Part shown: piece by piece, positions 55,801-64,000 of the stretch | Numbering within the stretch: the stretch's first letter is position 1 | How the letters are laid out: the number at the start of each line of letters is the position of its first letter | Assembly: GCA_022577435.1 (NCBI GenBank) | Contig: JAKOON010000005.1 | Coordinates: 8,515,224 to 8,579,223, forward strand | Direction: 5' to 3' | DNA: 64,000 nt | Origin: Embiotoca jacksoni | Lineage: Eukaryota > Chordata > Actinopteri > Embiotocidae | Program-made: the position numbers and the translations under genes | Notes under the pieces: generated by a model | Databases searched by the model: none | What the model was told of the DNA's origin: nothing | The model's input: the letters and a program-made list of their open reading frames with translations, nothing else

Positions 55801-58394
55801 CCCAGCGGATGGCGCGTAATGGATCATCATCTGCCCTGTAGTGAATGACAACCAAATGGGTTTTACTGCTTTCTTACAAGTACCACACACAGGAGCCTCA
55901 TAATTCTGACCGATCGAGGCGGTGATCCGTCATCAGTTTGATCTTGAGTCATCCTTCTATAAACTCCATTATGAATAAGAGAAACACAAGTAAAAAAAGA
56001 AAGAGGGTGGCTGAAGGCGTGATAGGAGGACAGTGAAGTTATTGTGCTGCCTGACTGCACTCTGGTGACAGCTATTCAAACAGACAGGGGCTGAAATGTC
56101 ACCGGACTTCTACAGAGAAAGGTCCGCTGACAGCCTGCATGAACACGGCCATTTTCCATCCTGCAATCACATGTTCAGTTAAACAGAGCAACCCGTGAAT
56201 TCCATGGGAATTCAGTAATGCTCCGTTGCTCTGTATGTTTATTCTTCCATCTGTTTTACCATGACATATAGTGTACAGGCTCTCTTGTTCATGAGGTTTG
56301 TCGTGGGCAGTCCTTTAACTCGTGGACACCACACTTCATTTGAATACTCAAGTTAATGTACCAGCTGACACAGCAGCACACCTGAAAAAGGTGATTTTTG
56401 TATCATAGCTTTTAGATCTAATGGGAATATCATACAATACCATTAGCTATACTCGCTTAACCTTTGGGTTCCAGGGGTGTTTGTCTCTTGGCGGGAGACA
56501 AAGTGTACCCTTGAAATTTTACTCCACACAGGGCTAACACCGAGACAGCTAACCATCCATGGTCACATTAACACCCACTGCTAATTTAGAATCACTAATT
56601 GACCTAACATGCATGTCTTTGGATTGTCGGAGGAAGTGAGAGCATCTGTAGAAAACCTTGCCTGCACAAGGAGGAACATGCAAACTCCACATAGTTGACT
56701 GTCCTTGCTATGAGGCGACAGTGCTGACTGGCACACCAACCTTAAATCACCAAAATCATTGCCCTACGAGATTGGATAGTGTTCAATGGTCAGAACTCAT
56801 TGGAAGTATGTCCTACTGTAGAAATAACTATGAAAACTGCTAACAACAATTTGTGGAGATCCAAAATTTAACATCATATTGCCACCAGTGACTGGATGTG
56901 TTTAGCCACAGTATGTTGTGCACTCAGTCAATGTAGTCCGAAGGAAATACATTTGAAACGTAAAAATATGCTATAAGCATATATTTGTGTGCATGATGTG
57001 TTGTGCAAATTATGTGGTTGGTTGTATTGTGTCTAAAATTGACAGAATTAGGGATGAACAACCGAAGAATGTCTGATTTAGACAGCCTGACTCGCACACT
57101 GTTTGTGTAAAGATGCTTTTCTGCTGAATATCAAATGTAACATGTGTGCTGAACACCGCAGACTAAATGTAATTATCATCTGTTGTGTTTGGGTGGCAGC
57201 AGAATTTCTCACCCTCAGCACTATGAACCACAACTAGATGCATGGCCTGACAGGGGTAAGAGAGAAAGCACAGTGTGGCTGACCTTTTGAACCAAATCAA
57301 CAACACAAAGACAGTCTAACTTTTGATAAAACCTTTAACACTGCTGCTCTTTTAGTTAGCCAGCTGTTATGTTACTGAGGAAATTATGAAATCGAAAAAC
57401 TTTTATATTGTCAGTGAGCAGAGGTGTATGGCATTTGTTAGTCAAATTAGTCAATAATGTAGCCTAGACATTTTAATAATTTTAATTCAATAAAGTCAAC
57501 TATATAATCCTGCTATTTGTGTTTAGTATAGTATAGTGACTGTTCCAGATTACACATCTACTGGGTCATTGTACAATTTCAGTCAAAAGATGTTTCTGCA
57601 AATGTTTCACAATAAAAGACTTGTTAAAAAAAAGAAAGATTTTTGTCTGCTGAAATGCTAGAGGGGTTTTTAGTCTGAAATAGATATAGGAAGTGTTGAG
57701 TTTGTATTAATATGCAATGCAGTAACTTTAACGGCAAACGGTAGCGGATCAAAACGAGCCTTTGAGTTGACATCGTGAATCAATCAATACACCTTAAATG
57801 ACAATATAATAACTTTGACAGTTACATTTATTTTTATTGGCCCTGTTGAATGACATTATGCTTTAGAGATTTTCATGCACTTAAAAATTTTGGAATTTCA
57901 ACTAGTTCAGGAAAACTGTGACTATTTCATTTCCTCGCTTGGAGAAGTGGTGGAGTTTAGTTTGAGTGTATTCCAGCAGCATTACACTTATGTCAGTGAG
58001 ATCATCAAGGATAGAGTACTGCTTGATATTTACATGTGTTGCCAACTTCTTACTGCTGCTTGGCTGCTTTTTTGCTTCAATAAATGACTGAAAAGCTTAA
58101 ATGTAACATCAATAGTCCACAACTTAAACAAGAGAAATACAAAAAAATGATTGCAGATTAGTATGTCATGATACAAGCCAGAAAGTTATGGTGAGCAGTG
58201 CATATATCTCTTTATGGGTTCTCCTATATGACAATTTACTTTTGTCTTCTCCAGGTGTTGTTCGCCAAGTGAAGCCTCTGATTGGTCCAGTGGAAACAGT
58301 ACTGAAACTGTCCATGCGCAACCTGACAACTCAGGGCGACTCTGGCCAGAACATCATCAGCGTTCACGTCTTCGTGTCGGAGTTTTGGTTCTGA
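26463..58394 (+). CDS. fbln1: fbln1, fibulin-1 (isoform D ending)
   Basis: Seventeen coding exons join in phase to 692 residues; human fibulin-1D has 703. Fibulin-1 is a secreted calcium-binding glycoprotein of basement membranes and elastic fibres that binds fibronectin, laminin and aggrecan-type proteoglycans. Order: signal peptide (about 1-18); three anaphylatoxin-like modules with paired cysteines (about 27-140); a short acidic/polar link; one plain EGF (173-201); eight calcium-binding EGFs each starting D-[IVL]-[DN]-E-C (about 202-550), each on its own exon with phase 1 borders; then the D-type fibulin module (551-692) with IRCMKSCQPND, SLPTFREFTRPE, FDIIKRVENGMYVG and the end VHVFVSEFWF. 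N-glycosylation sequons include NQT, NDT and NLT. The shared exon 14 donor (42788) chooses between the C and D ends. Exons are listed separately. Confidence 0.95.
27470..27650 (+). repeat. Compound (GGAT)/(GATA)/(GACA) array
   Basis: Blocks in order: ggat, gata, gaca, a short gata block, gaca again. About 180 bases of pure tetranucleotide repeat. Confidence 0.97.
28118..29575. mobile_element. Unclassified DNA transposon with long sub-repeated inverted ends
   Basis: The left arm (28118-28490) and right arm (29265-29575) are inverted copies: ggaggatttcaggcagcagct on the left faces agctgctgcctgaaatcctc on the right. Outer tips read cggtggcactgag and ctcattgccacca, with TA next to each tip as a possible target duplication. 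The left arm has five units of about 57 bases, each with 'gaggtgcaaaac' or a variant (28129, 28183, 28245, 28300, 28357). The 775-bp centre has no transposase I recognise, so it is non-autonomous or a relic. Confidence 0.7.
31766..32106. mobile_element. MITE-like element, about 340 bp
   Basis: Left end ttcagtgtgtaggatttagt; right end cactaaatcctgcactgctc. The two ends are imperfect inverted repeats around 'ggatttagtgg'. It has no coding capacity. It looks like an abundant percomorph non-autonomous element; hAT affinity is a guess. Confidence 0.6.
32118..32240 (-). repeat. LINE-type 3' tail with poly(A), minus orientation
   Basis: A T run at 32120-32138 is followed by cactttattaatccccgagg and ggaaatttcttcgctacagc. 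Reversed, this ends GGGGATTAATAAAGTG then A(n), a retroposon 3' end. It lies only 12 bases from the MITE-like element. Confidence 0.6.
32368..32476 (+). CDS. fbln1: fbln1 coding exon 2, anaphylatoxin-like 1
   Basis: VSIEDCCRDGQRRGND through SASTTC: first Cys-Cys module. Phase 1 in, phase 2 out. Confidence 0.88.
32477..34274 (+). other. fbln1 intron 2
   Basis: 1.8 kb with a strikingly G-rich sense strand at 32930-33200 and otherwise ordinary AT-rich sequence. No exon or transposon was recognised. Confidence 0.6.
34275..34404 (+). CDS. fbln1: fbln1 coding exon 3, anaphylatoxin-like 2
   Basis: IVQEQCCVKVLEDNMC and GINVAKGQGLC, matching the family's QEQCCHSQLEELHCATGI block. Ends in phase 0. 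Confidence 0.92.
35210..35770 (+). repeat. Teleost interspersed repeat, clearer 'gctaagctaagct' copy
   Basis: Contains cagtctttatgctaagctaa at about 35704, preceded by agctttt and ccccctg, and begins near gacaattcagcatttgcggg. Same family as 3090-3270. No coding capacity is seen. Confidence 0.5.
37262..37314 (+). repeat. (CA)n microsatellite in fbln1 intron 3
   Basis: About 26 CA units, uninterrupted. Confidence 0.97.
37827..37986 (+). CDS. fbln1: fbln1 coding exon 4, anaphylatoxin-like 3
   Basis: MCCDCCLLGKAAQGQGLRC, VGYQCGLVSRACCV. The donor is gtgggt at 37987; a second donor, gtaaaa, four bases on would cause a stop in exon 5. Confidence 0.92.
38996..39058 (+). CDS. fbln1: fbln1 coding exon 5, polar link
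   Basis: A 63-base exon rich in Asn, Ser and Asp (NKDSTSNNGDNSVLSDEC). It corresponds to the acidic stretch before the first EGF in mammals, but is shorter. Confidence 0.85.
39168..39254 (+). CDS. fbln1: fbln1 coding exon 6, EGF 1 (not calcium-binding)
   Basis: CAHYCVENDTCACFKGYKL; lacks the D-x-D/N-E-C start of the later modules. NDT sequon. Confidence 0.9.
39384..39521 (+). CDS. fbln1: fbln1 coding exon 7, cbEGF
   Basis: DINECLLGASNCRGGERC to GTGYELTDNNNC. 138 bases, phase 1 at both ends. Confidence 0.95.
39641..39778 (+). CDS. fbln1: fbln1 coding exon 8, cbEGF
   Basis: DIDECEMGIHNCGSEFEC to AGFIQDALGNCI, nearly the mammalian text of the same module. Confidence 0.95.
39779..40820 (+). 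other. fbln1 intron 8
   Basis: 1.04 kb between two cbEGF exons. It is AT-rich with a T run at 40681-40697; the segment near 40250-40370 (tagaggcaaactgcatttcg, caatagagttgcatcttata) resembles retroposon 3' ends seen in fish but is too weak to class. Confidence 0.4.
40821..40964 (+). CDS. fbln1: fbln1 coding exon 9, cbEGF
   Basis: DINECVSQTGVCQRGQ to NCGRGYHLNEEGRRCV. The conserved NCGRGYHLNEEG identifies fibulin-1. Confidence 0.95.
41050..41175 (+). CDS. fbln1: fbln1 coding exon 10, cbEGF
   Basis: DVDECKGPERVCAGHSC to AGYIFNSISRVCE. Confidence 0.95.
41322..41447 (+). CDS. fbln1: fbln1 coding exon 11, cbEGF
   Basis: DVNECRHYPGRLCAHKCENT; closely conserved with mammals. Confidence 0.95.
42073..42192 (+). 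CDS. fbln1: fbln1 coding exon 12, cbEGF
   Basis: DLNECESNPCSQECANVYGS, then CYCRRGYQLSDIDG; almost identical to mammalian fibulin-1. Confidence 0.95.
42425..42556 (+). CDS. fbln1: fbln1 coding exon 13, cbEGF
   Basis: DIDECALPTGGHICSYRC to KGYTLAGNGRNC. Confidence 0.95.
42664..42787 (+). CDS. fbln1: fbln1 coding exon 14, last cbEGF and splice branch point of isoforms
   Basis: DIDECLTGTHTCTENQSC to NNYRRVGE. Ends two bases into a Thr codon at donor gtgagt. Both the C exon (43428) and the D exon (47167) accept this phase. Confidence 0.95.
43428..43809 (+). CDS. fbln1: fbln1 exon 15C, isoform C terminal exon
   Basis: Codes 127 residues and TAA at 43807-43809. The acceptor tttgcag follows a long C/T tract. 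aataaa overlaps the stop (43805-43810) and attaaa lies at 44360, so the poly(A) site is unclear. Confidence 0.93.
43810..47166 (+). other. Isoform C 3' UTR and the interval to exon 15D
   Basis: The first few hundred bases are likely 3' UTR of fibulin-1C and intron for fibulin-1D. Nothing repetitive was recognised. At 46021-46036 the run gctaattgctaattaca carries two homeodomain-type TAATT cores and sits in unusually repeat-free DNA. Confidence 0.4.
47167..47312 (+). CDS. fbln1: fbln1 exon 15D
   Basis: VERSDTIRCMKSCQPND, SHTFISLPTFREFTRPE; the D-specific start. Donor gtaggt, phase 1 out. Confidence 0.95.
48371..48511 (+). CDS. fbln1: fbln1 exon 16D
   Basis: EIVFLRTTVPAYTSYHLS, FEILEGNVENAFDIIKRV, ending MYVG. 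Confidence 0.95.
48512..58254 (+). other. fbln1 intron 16D (9.7 kb)
   Basis: The largest intron in the window, separating the last two D exons. Apart from one interspersed repeat at 56455-56705 and short homopolymers, no transposon, RNA gene or exon was recognised. Confidence 0.5.
56455..56705 (+). repeat. Teleost interspersed repeat ('aacatgcaaactccaca' family)
   Basis: Contains cctaacatgcatgtctttgg at about 56603 and gaggaacatgcaaactccac at about 56670, landmarks of a repeat found in many fish. This copy is diverged from the usual 'gggagaacatgcaaactccacaca' form. Class unknown. Confidence 0.55.
58255..58394 (+). CDS. fbln1: fbln1 exon 17D, terminal coding exon
   Basis: VVRQVKPLIGPVETVLKL to NIISVHVFVSEFWF and TGA. 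Separated from exon 16D by a 9.7-kb intron. Confidence 0.95.
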
Positions 58395-58806
58395 GAGGCG
58401 GTTGCCCAATTTTATCACACATATTAAGACATCCATTTTCAACGCTGTGCACGTTGGTTTTGTCGTAGTAGTGCATAAATCAGTGTTGAGGTTTTGATGT
58501 GATGTTTTGAAATTGTTATTACTTTTGACAGTTGCTGAGAGGAGAGGTTACTGCTTCTGATGAAAGCACGACACTTTGATTTGATGACAAGCTCAGCCTA
58601 AAGTGCACAAATATGGAGAAACCTTATGTTATGAAAAATCATTCAGACCTTTTTCTAAATTGAACGTGCATGCATGCAGAGAGGTCATTAAAGGATACGG
58701 AGTTTAGATTCAACAGTATTCTTTTCATGACATATAAGACTTTGCTTTTGTAACATCCACTTTTCCTTTCTAACTGTGTGCATTGGATGAGGTATTTTTT
58801 CTATGG

Positions 58807-58812
58807 AATAAA
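58807..58812 (+). promoter_or_regulatory. fbln1: Putative fbln1-D polyadenylation signal
   Basis: aataaa about 410 bases after the isoform D stop, followed by T-rich sequence (gtatttgtttttcctcc). Confidence 0.6.
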
Positions 58813-60499
58813 CACTATTTTAGTTAGAGTATTTGTTTTTCCTCCCATTAATATTCAATGACTGATGTTTGAATTTCTTATGTAACACTTTTAGCTTCCG
58901 TTTCACTGTCAATTGTTTCCAACAGAAAAAGGAGCGCCGCCAGCTGGAAAGGCTGAGTGTATCCTCTGCAGGTGAAGAGATAGGACAGCTGGTGCATCTG
59001 TAATGAAAGCCACAGTTATGTGCAGCACTCACTGTAGGAAGAAGGATTATATTTCTCACCATGGTTTTCCACAGTTTTTTTCTCACACCACAATGCAACT
59101 TGTCGTTCTGCTCAATTATTTCTCCTTGTCGTGGCATTTATATTACTTTAGCTCAAAAATCCCACAGTGCAGTTCCTCTCATCTGACAGAAACGAAAACA
59201 AATTACAGTCATCTCACACTATACCTGTCAGTGATGATACCAAATGATGACAATTTGCAAGTGTCTCAATCTCAAATTTACTGCTCCCTGTATCGTAACT
59301 ACTGAATGTCTGCAATAGTGAACAAATGCCGACACGCCAACCTAAAGATTTCCCTTTAAAATATAACATGTTTAAAATATGTTTCCATCACATTAGTAAT
59401 TCAGTATAATGACACTTGCTATATCACGGTCATGAAAACATCACTATGACTTGCAATTTTTTTAAAAAAAGGTCACAACAGGAAACTTGATTTTGATAAA
59501 TCAGACATGTCAATATTAGCTAACAAACAGAGACATTTGAATAGAAGTTGACTTTTCTTCACGATGGTCTGTGGAACGTCATTGCACTCAATGATATCTG
59601 TCGAAGGGGGGTGATAGTGTATATTAACAGCTTGACCTCCGAATGCCCTCAGATGAGTTGGATGTACATAAGCTTCTACTCAAGATACTGCATGTAAATA
59701 CATTCATTGTGGGTTACACTTAAGGTCTTGGTCACATTGGAAGCTGGGGGAGGTAGGATTTTGGGAAAATCCTCCTTGGTAGAGTAACTATGGAGGGAAA
59801 TAAGGTGGCTACAGTAATTAAAAACCATGAACACGGATACCAACCCCTGTATTCCTAATTACATTTACCAGTGAACCAGAACTTCTCTCTCCATCAAACA
59901 TTGGGGGACATGAGACCGAATGAGCTGGGAACATGTTGGTAACGGCCTAGCTATGAGACTGCAATCATCACTGTGGCCAGGCCCAGCCAAAGCCTCCCAA
60001 CTCTTCAAAGACAATAGAGGAGGGGCGCATACATCAGGATCTCGAGTCGTCTGCTGTGATGGATTTTGAGGCTCTACTGAAGGGGATATCCTCTTCAGAG
60101 GAAATAGAGGCCAGCGGGTCAACCTTGTGGTAGACATGAAAAGAGGGAAGAAATGCGGTGTGTCTGCGTTCATGTGTGTGTGTGTGTGTGAGTAAGTTAA
60201 CTCCACAACCTTAAAACCATACTTTCAGCCAATGTTTGATAAATGTGTTCTGCAGTTTTTATTTATTTTTATTTTATGATGATATAAGCGCAAGTAACCC
60301 AACTTATATAATGAATTGGTTTGGAGAATAGGTGGGAATAATTGGAAATTATATTTCCTTTCTCAGGGAAATAAACATTTGTCTTGGCATTTGATAGCTA
60401 TCAATTCATTTTGATAAATTTTTATGGAGGAAAAACAAGAGCAACATTTCCAGAAAGAGCTGGCAGAATAAAGGCATCTTCTCCTTGTTGAATGAAAAA

Positions 60500-61020
60500 A
60501 AAAATCTCTCTAACCAAGCATCAACCAACCGCGATATCATCCTTTGGTTTGTGAACTGCAGTTCTGAAGCCTCGAGTTCGGGAATGTGGTCGTCGCCATC
60601 TTGCTTTTTCAAAGACAGAAGTGACCATATTTGGACGGGGTGAGGAGAAACGAGCGGCGGGTCTGACTCCATCTGATTGGAAACTACGCCCCGCCCACTG
60701 AAACTTGACCACGCCACAGGCCTGTCAATCAAACAGACACACCCCCAAACACACCACTTTTTTGGGCCTAATATGCAATTAATGTTGGGATTAATTTTCG
60801 ACGGACCACACGAGTGACTTTAGTGACTGACATCATGACTTGCGGACAAAAATAATTGATTTTTCTTAAGTTGAATGGCTGTGATCCATGGAGCCAGGGC
60901 CTGTTTGGAGCCAACCCTGTTGGTGGGACTGCAGTTTAAGGCACTTTTGCATTGGTCTAATTTTTCAGACCCTGAAGCTACGCCCACTTTTATATACAGT
61001 CTTTGATACTAACAAAAATC
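60500..61020. repeat. Teleost interspersed repeat ('tatatacagtct' end)
   Basis: The block has ggtcgtcgccatcttgcttt, cgccccgcccactg, ggagccagggcctgtttgga and a right end at acttttatatacagtctttg. These phrases belong to an abundant percomorph element usually ending 'tatatacagtctatgg'. No coding capacity. Confidence 0.5.
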
Positions 61021-64000
61021 GAGTGCATTTTACCACAAGCGTTAATTTCAGTCATAGTTGGAGAAACGCTTTAAATTGGCAGTTACCAAGATGAGACAAT
61101 GCCCACATATTTGGTTCGTTTTATACTGCACATCAAAATCCACAGAAAACACATTGTAAGGATGTAAACAGCTAAACATGAACAACAAAAAGTCATATAG
61201 TCAGACTGTGTGGGAGGACATTACCAATGCAGGAAAGTCCTGGCTGCCTCTGAAGCTCCACAGTAAGAAAGACTGGGGCAGCAGTCCTTCGCAGCGTTAC
61301 CAAACCACATACATGTGTGGGGACAAATGAGCAAATATCTTCTGCCAGATTCTCCATCCAAAGCCAAGACGGAGCTGCTTGCACTGGAAGCCTATGGTAT
61401 GACTAAACCGAGTGGGCTTGATGAGTCGACGTAATGGCAGGGGAGCAGACCCCGGTGTGTGTCTGCGCTGTTTGTTTGTGTACTCTACTGTGGCACAATG
61501 GTGGTCAGGCCTCTCAATACAAGCGGTCTTGGTGGTGTCTGGCCCAGAGCAGACAGGGTATGGGGCTGATGGGAGTCTGGCCCAGAGGCTGGCGAGGCGG
61601 GCTGATCCCAGACAGAGACCAGAGGACCTCAGGAGGCACGTGCTCGGCCGACTCCTGCACTCACCCACTCCTTCTTTTTCCTGGCGTCCTACCCTAGTTC
61701 CCACCGCAACACATGTTATAGGATATAAGTGAGTTCTTTTAATACATTTGGGGGTATTTATTTTTTTCCTCTATTATACAAACCACTGTTCCTCATTGCC
61801 ATAAACACAAAAATGTTTCTTTTAGATGGGCACTACCAACTTACTATAATTTTACTCCCCTATGCTTCAGATTCTCATCTTTGTAGAATGTTTTATGTTC
61901 ACTAAGACAATAGGCTAATTCATACATTTTAAATGTGAGAAGGTGACACATTTTGATGTGATGCCTATTTATGGTAAACTTACTTCAAGTGTTATCTGTG
62001 ATACTATAAACCTGAATAAACCAAAAACAAATTGCCGTCAGCTATCTCTACTGATAAGCCCTTGTTAAGCATATGTCTCATGAATTTGCCAAGTGGTGTT
62101 TCGTATGAGTCCAATAGATGGCAGACACATACAACACAACAGTGCACAGCGCAGAGGTTGAACAATGATCCCTAAGATACTGCCACCACCTTACATTACA
62201 ATGGCAGAATAAGCCAGCCAAAGACCAATGTTTTTTACATTTTAGTAAAAAAAAAAGTAATGAATGCAGTCATCTATCAAGTAGGATACACTTTGTAATA
62301 AAAACTGAACTTAATTAAAATGTATGCCCATCACTTTTAGATACACTGCAGAGACTTCATTCTGACTTCAGCCTAAGAAAGTGTTTGTTTGCACAAAAAA
62401 CAATATGTGAGTCTGATGTGGATGTTAAAGAAACATCTGTTGAGACCTTCACCCAAAACAGGATCGTATATGATTGGCTCCACAACAGTATATTTTATTA
62501 CACATTCCCCATAGTCTCTGTGATACGGGACTCTTATTATTGCCTCCCCGTAAATCAATTAAGTCTTTTGAGGTTTGGTGTGATAGACAGTCCACCAATT
62601 ACACGAGGGCTCCACCTTGACCCGAAGAAAAACACAACGCACACAAGTGTGTCCCTCCATAACTTACAGATTCTGAACGTAACCATTTACAACCGCTACT
62701 GAAGTCCAAACTGTTGCCAGAGTACACAGCGGATCAATCACATTAGGGAATATAGACCGAGGTTGTACTCATGAAAATTCAGCGAGCAGTCTCTCTGTTG
62801 TTACAAGCAGCTCAGAAAACACTGTGACGTCCACAGTGCTTAAGTGGATGCATATCATGGGGAAGGAAGGGAAACAAATCCAACCACATACACTGTAACC
62901 AGGGTGTGATGGCCACCTAAAATAGTCTTGACCTTAGACTGTAAAGACATCTTTTCTTGTTTGATGAAATGGGTGATTTTAATGTGGCATTTATTTGTTG
63001 CATAGTTGGTCAACTTTTATTGCCTGTTGTGACATTTAAAACAAATGTGTTCTTTATAAGGAAAAAAAGCATATTTATTGAGGAAACTATCCTGACTTCA
63101 TGGCACATTTGATGTGAGATTTAAATATCTAGTGACAGTTTAAATGCATTTTCTGAAATTATTTGTATTTTCAGAAACGAACATCTATTTATTGCCATGA
63201 TAGGCCTGTATGTGTGTAACTGTGTGTGTAAGAATTCTATTCCCATATCAAACCTACGTCATTAAGTATAGCTGTCTGCACTTTGAAACACTGTTTCAGT
63301 TGTGAGGCTTGGCCTTTGAGGACTATAGTTACAGTATATACTGTGACAGTGACCATGATCTCACAACCTGTCTGCACCAAGCTTCACTGACATAAGCGGC
63401 CTTCAGACCTCAAATGTTTGAACTTTCATTGTACGTGAAAACGAGCTCTGAGTTTGCTGTGTCTGGCCAAATGTTGTTTTGTCTGTGGCTGAGCACATAC
63501 ACCCAACTGTCACCCCTCAGTGGACACAGTCTCAGATGCCTCTGGGTCTCGGGGCAGTGACCAGATAGGGGGGAAAAAAAATAAAAAAATGAGGAGACGA
63601 GATCTGCTCTGCAAATGCAGGGAGTTGTCGGTGGATTTTGGCGTATTGTTCACAGAAACCATTACGTACTGTGTGTTTTGATATGAGGTGTCACGTATGT
63701 AATCATCAGGAACTTTGCACTCGCAGTGATCTGAATCACACCCAATAATTCATCACTGAATAGCTCTACAGAGTGTGTTAATGAATCAAGCTTTAACTAC
63801 TGAGTTCCTGTTTGCAGTGGTAAATTGTGTAACACTTCACATAAAAAAAAGAAAGAAAACCTCTGGCTTTGGATTTGCCACAATCATATCAAAAAATGTG
63901 TTAAACATATTGAATGCAACAAAAAACAGCCTGCTGTCAAAGTCAATCTGAACCAATCCCGCTCTGATGAAGGAAGAGAAGTATAAATTAGATGCTGTGA

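Larger units (their letters stand above)
58395..64000. other. fbln1 3' UTR and right intergenic flank
   Basis: The first about 430 bases are likely 3' UTR. Beyond that, one interspersed repeat (60500-61020) and short homopolymers. Open frames at 61297-61732 and 62385-62702 have no recognised domain or partner exons. No other gene is supported. Confidence 0.5.

Noticed and set aside
61297..61732. Overlapping long frames on both strands
   Set aside because: Probably GC-rich sequence lacking stops; no domain, no consistent splice sites, no similarity I recognise.
62385..62702. 105-residue plus-strand frame
   Set aside because: Starts with a non-ATG codon context, no recognised motif, and no neighbouring exons.

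Overview
The window is nuclear DNA from a ray-finned fish, most likely a percomorph teleost. The basis is short exons with GT-AG introns, vertebrate gene content, and several interspersed repeat types typical of teleosts (a Tc1-like relic with about 200-bp inverted ends, LINE 3' tails, small non-autonomous elements, long GT and GATA/GACA microsatellites). It is not bacterial or viral: there are no operons, CRISPR arrays or rRNA, and I found no tRNA gene. Species cannot be named from the sequence alone.

Three protein-coding genes account for essentially all coding sequence, and all three could be assembled exon by exon with consistent reading phases. (1) akr1d1, minus strand, 11285 down to 7177: nine coding exons and 326 residues, the length of human AKR1D1. 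It has the AKR catalytic residues Asp53, Tyr58, Lys87 and the Glu120 that marks steroid 5-beta-reductases. (2) A TIF1-family gene, best called trim24, plus strand, 12650 to 22368: 17 coding exons and 941 residues, with RING, two B-boxes, coiled coil, PHD finger and bromodomain. It lies head-to-head with akr1d1, and the two genes are also neighbours on human chromosome 7q. (3) fbln1 (fibulin-1), plus strand, 26463 to 58394: a secreted matrix protein with three anaphylatoxin-like modules, nine EGF modules and two alternative 3' ends. The fibulin-1C end is a single exon at 43428-43809 (677 residues in all). The fibulin-1D end is three exons at 47167-47312, 48371-48511 and 58255-58394 (692 residues in all).

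Layout: 1-7123 is a gene-poor flank with old transposons. 7177-11285 is akr1d1, with an LTR-like insert in one intron. 11286-12649 holds the divergent akr1d1/trim24 interval with a CpG-rich leader. 12650-22368 is trim24. 22369-26462 is intergenic, with one possible orphan exon. 26463-58394 is fbln1, whose first intron carries a long-inverted-repeat transposon and a compound tetranucleotide array. 58395-64000 is fbln1 3' UTR and intergenic sequence.

The genes do not form a pathway. akr1d1 acts in bile-acid and steroid metabolism, trim24 in chromatin reading and ubiquitin or SUMO signalling, and fbln1 in extracellular matrix. The points most worth a second look are: the trim24 bromodomain, which lacks the acetyl-lysine-binding Asn and most of the ZA-loop signature; a GC-AG intron splitting the PHD finger; an ATG-rich upstream ORF in the trim24 leader; splice-site arrangements that could act as switches in trim24, fbln1 and akr1d1; and an unclassified transposon with about 57-bp sub-repeats in its arms. 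I did not find a wholly new system.
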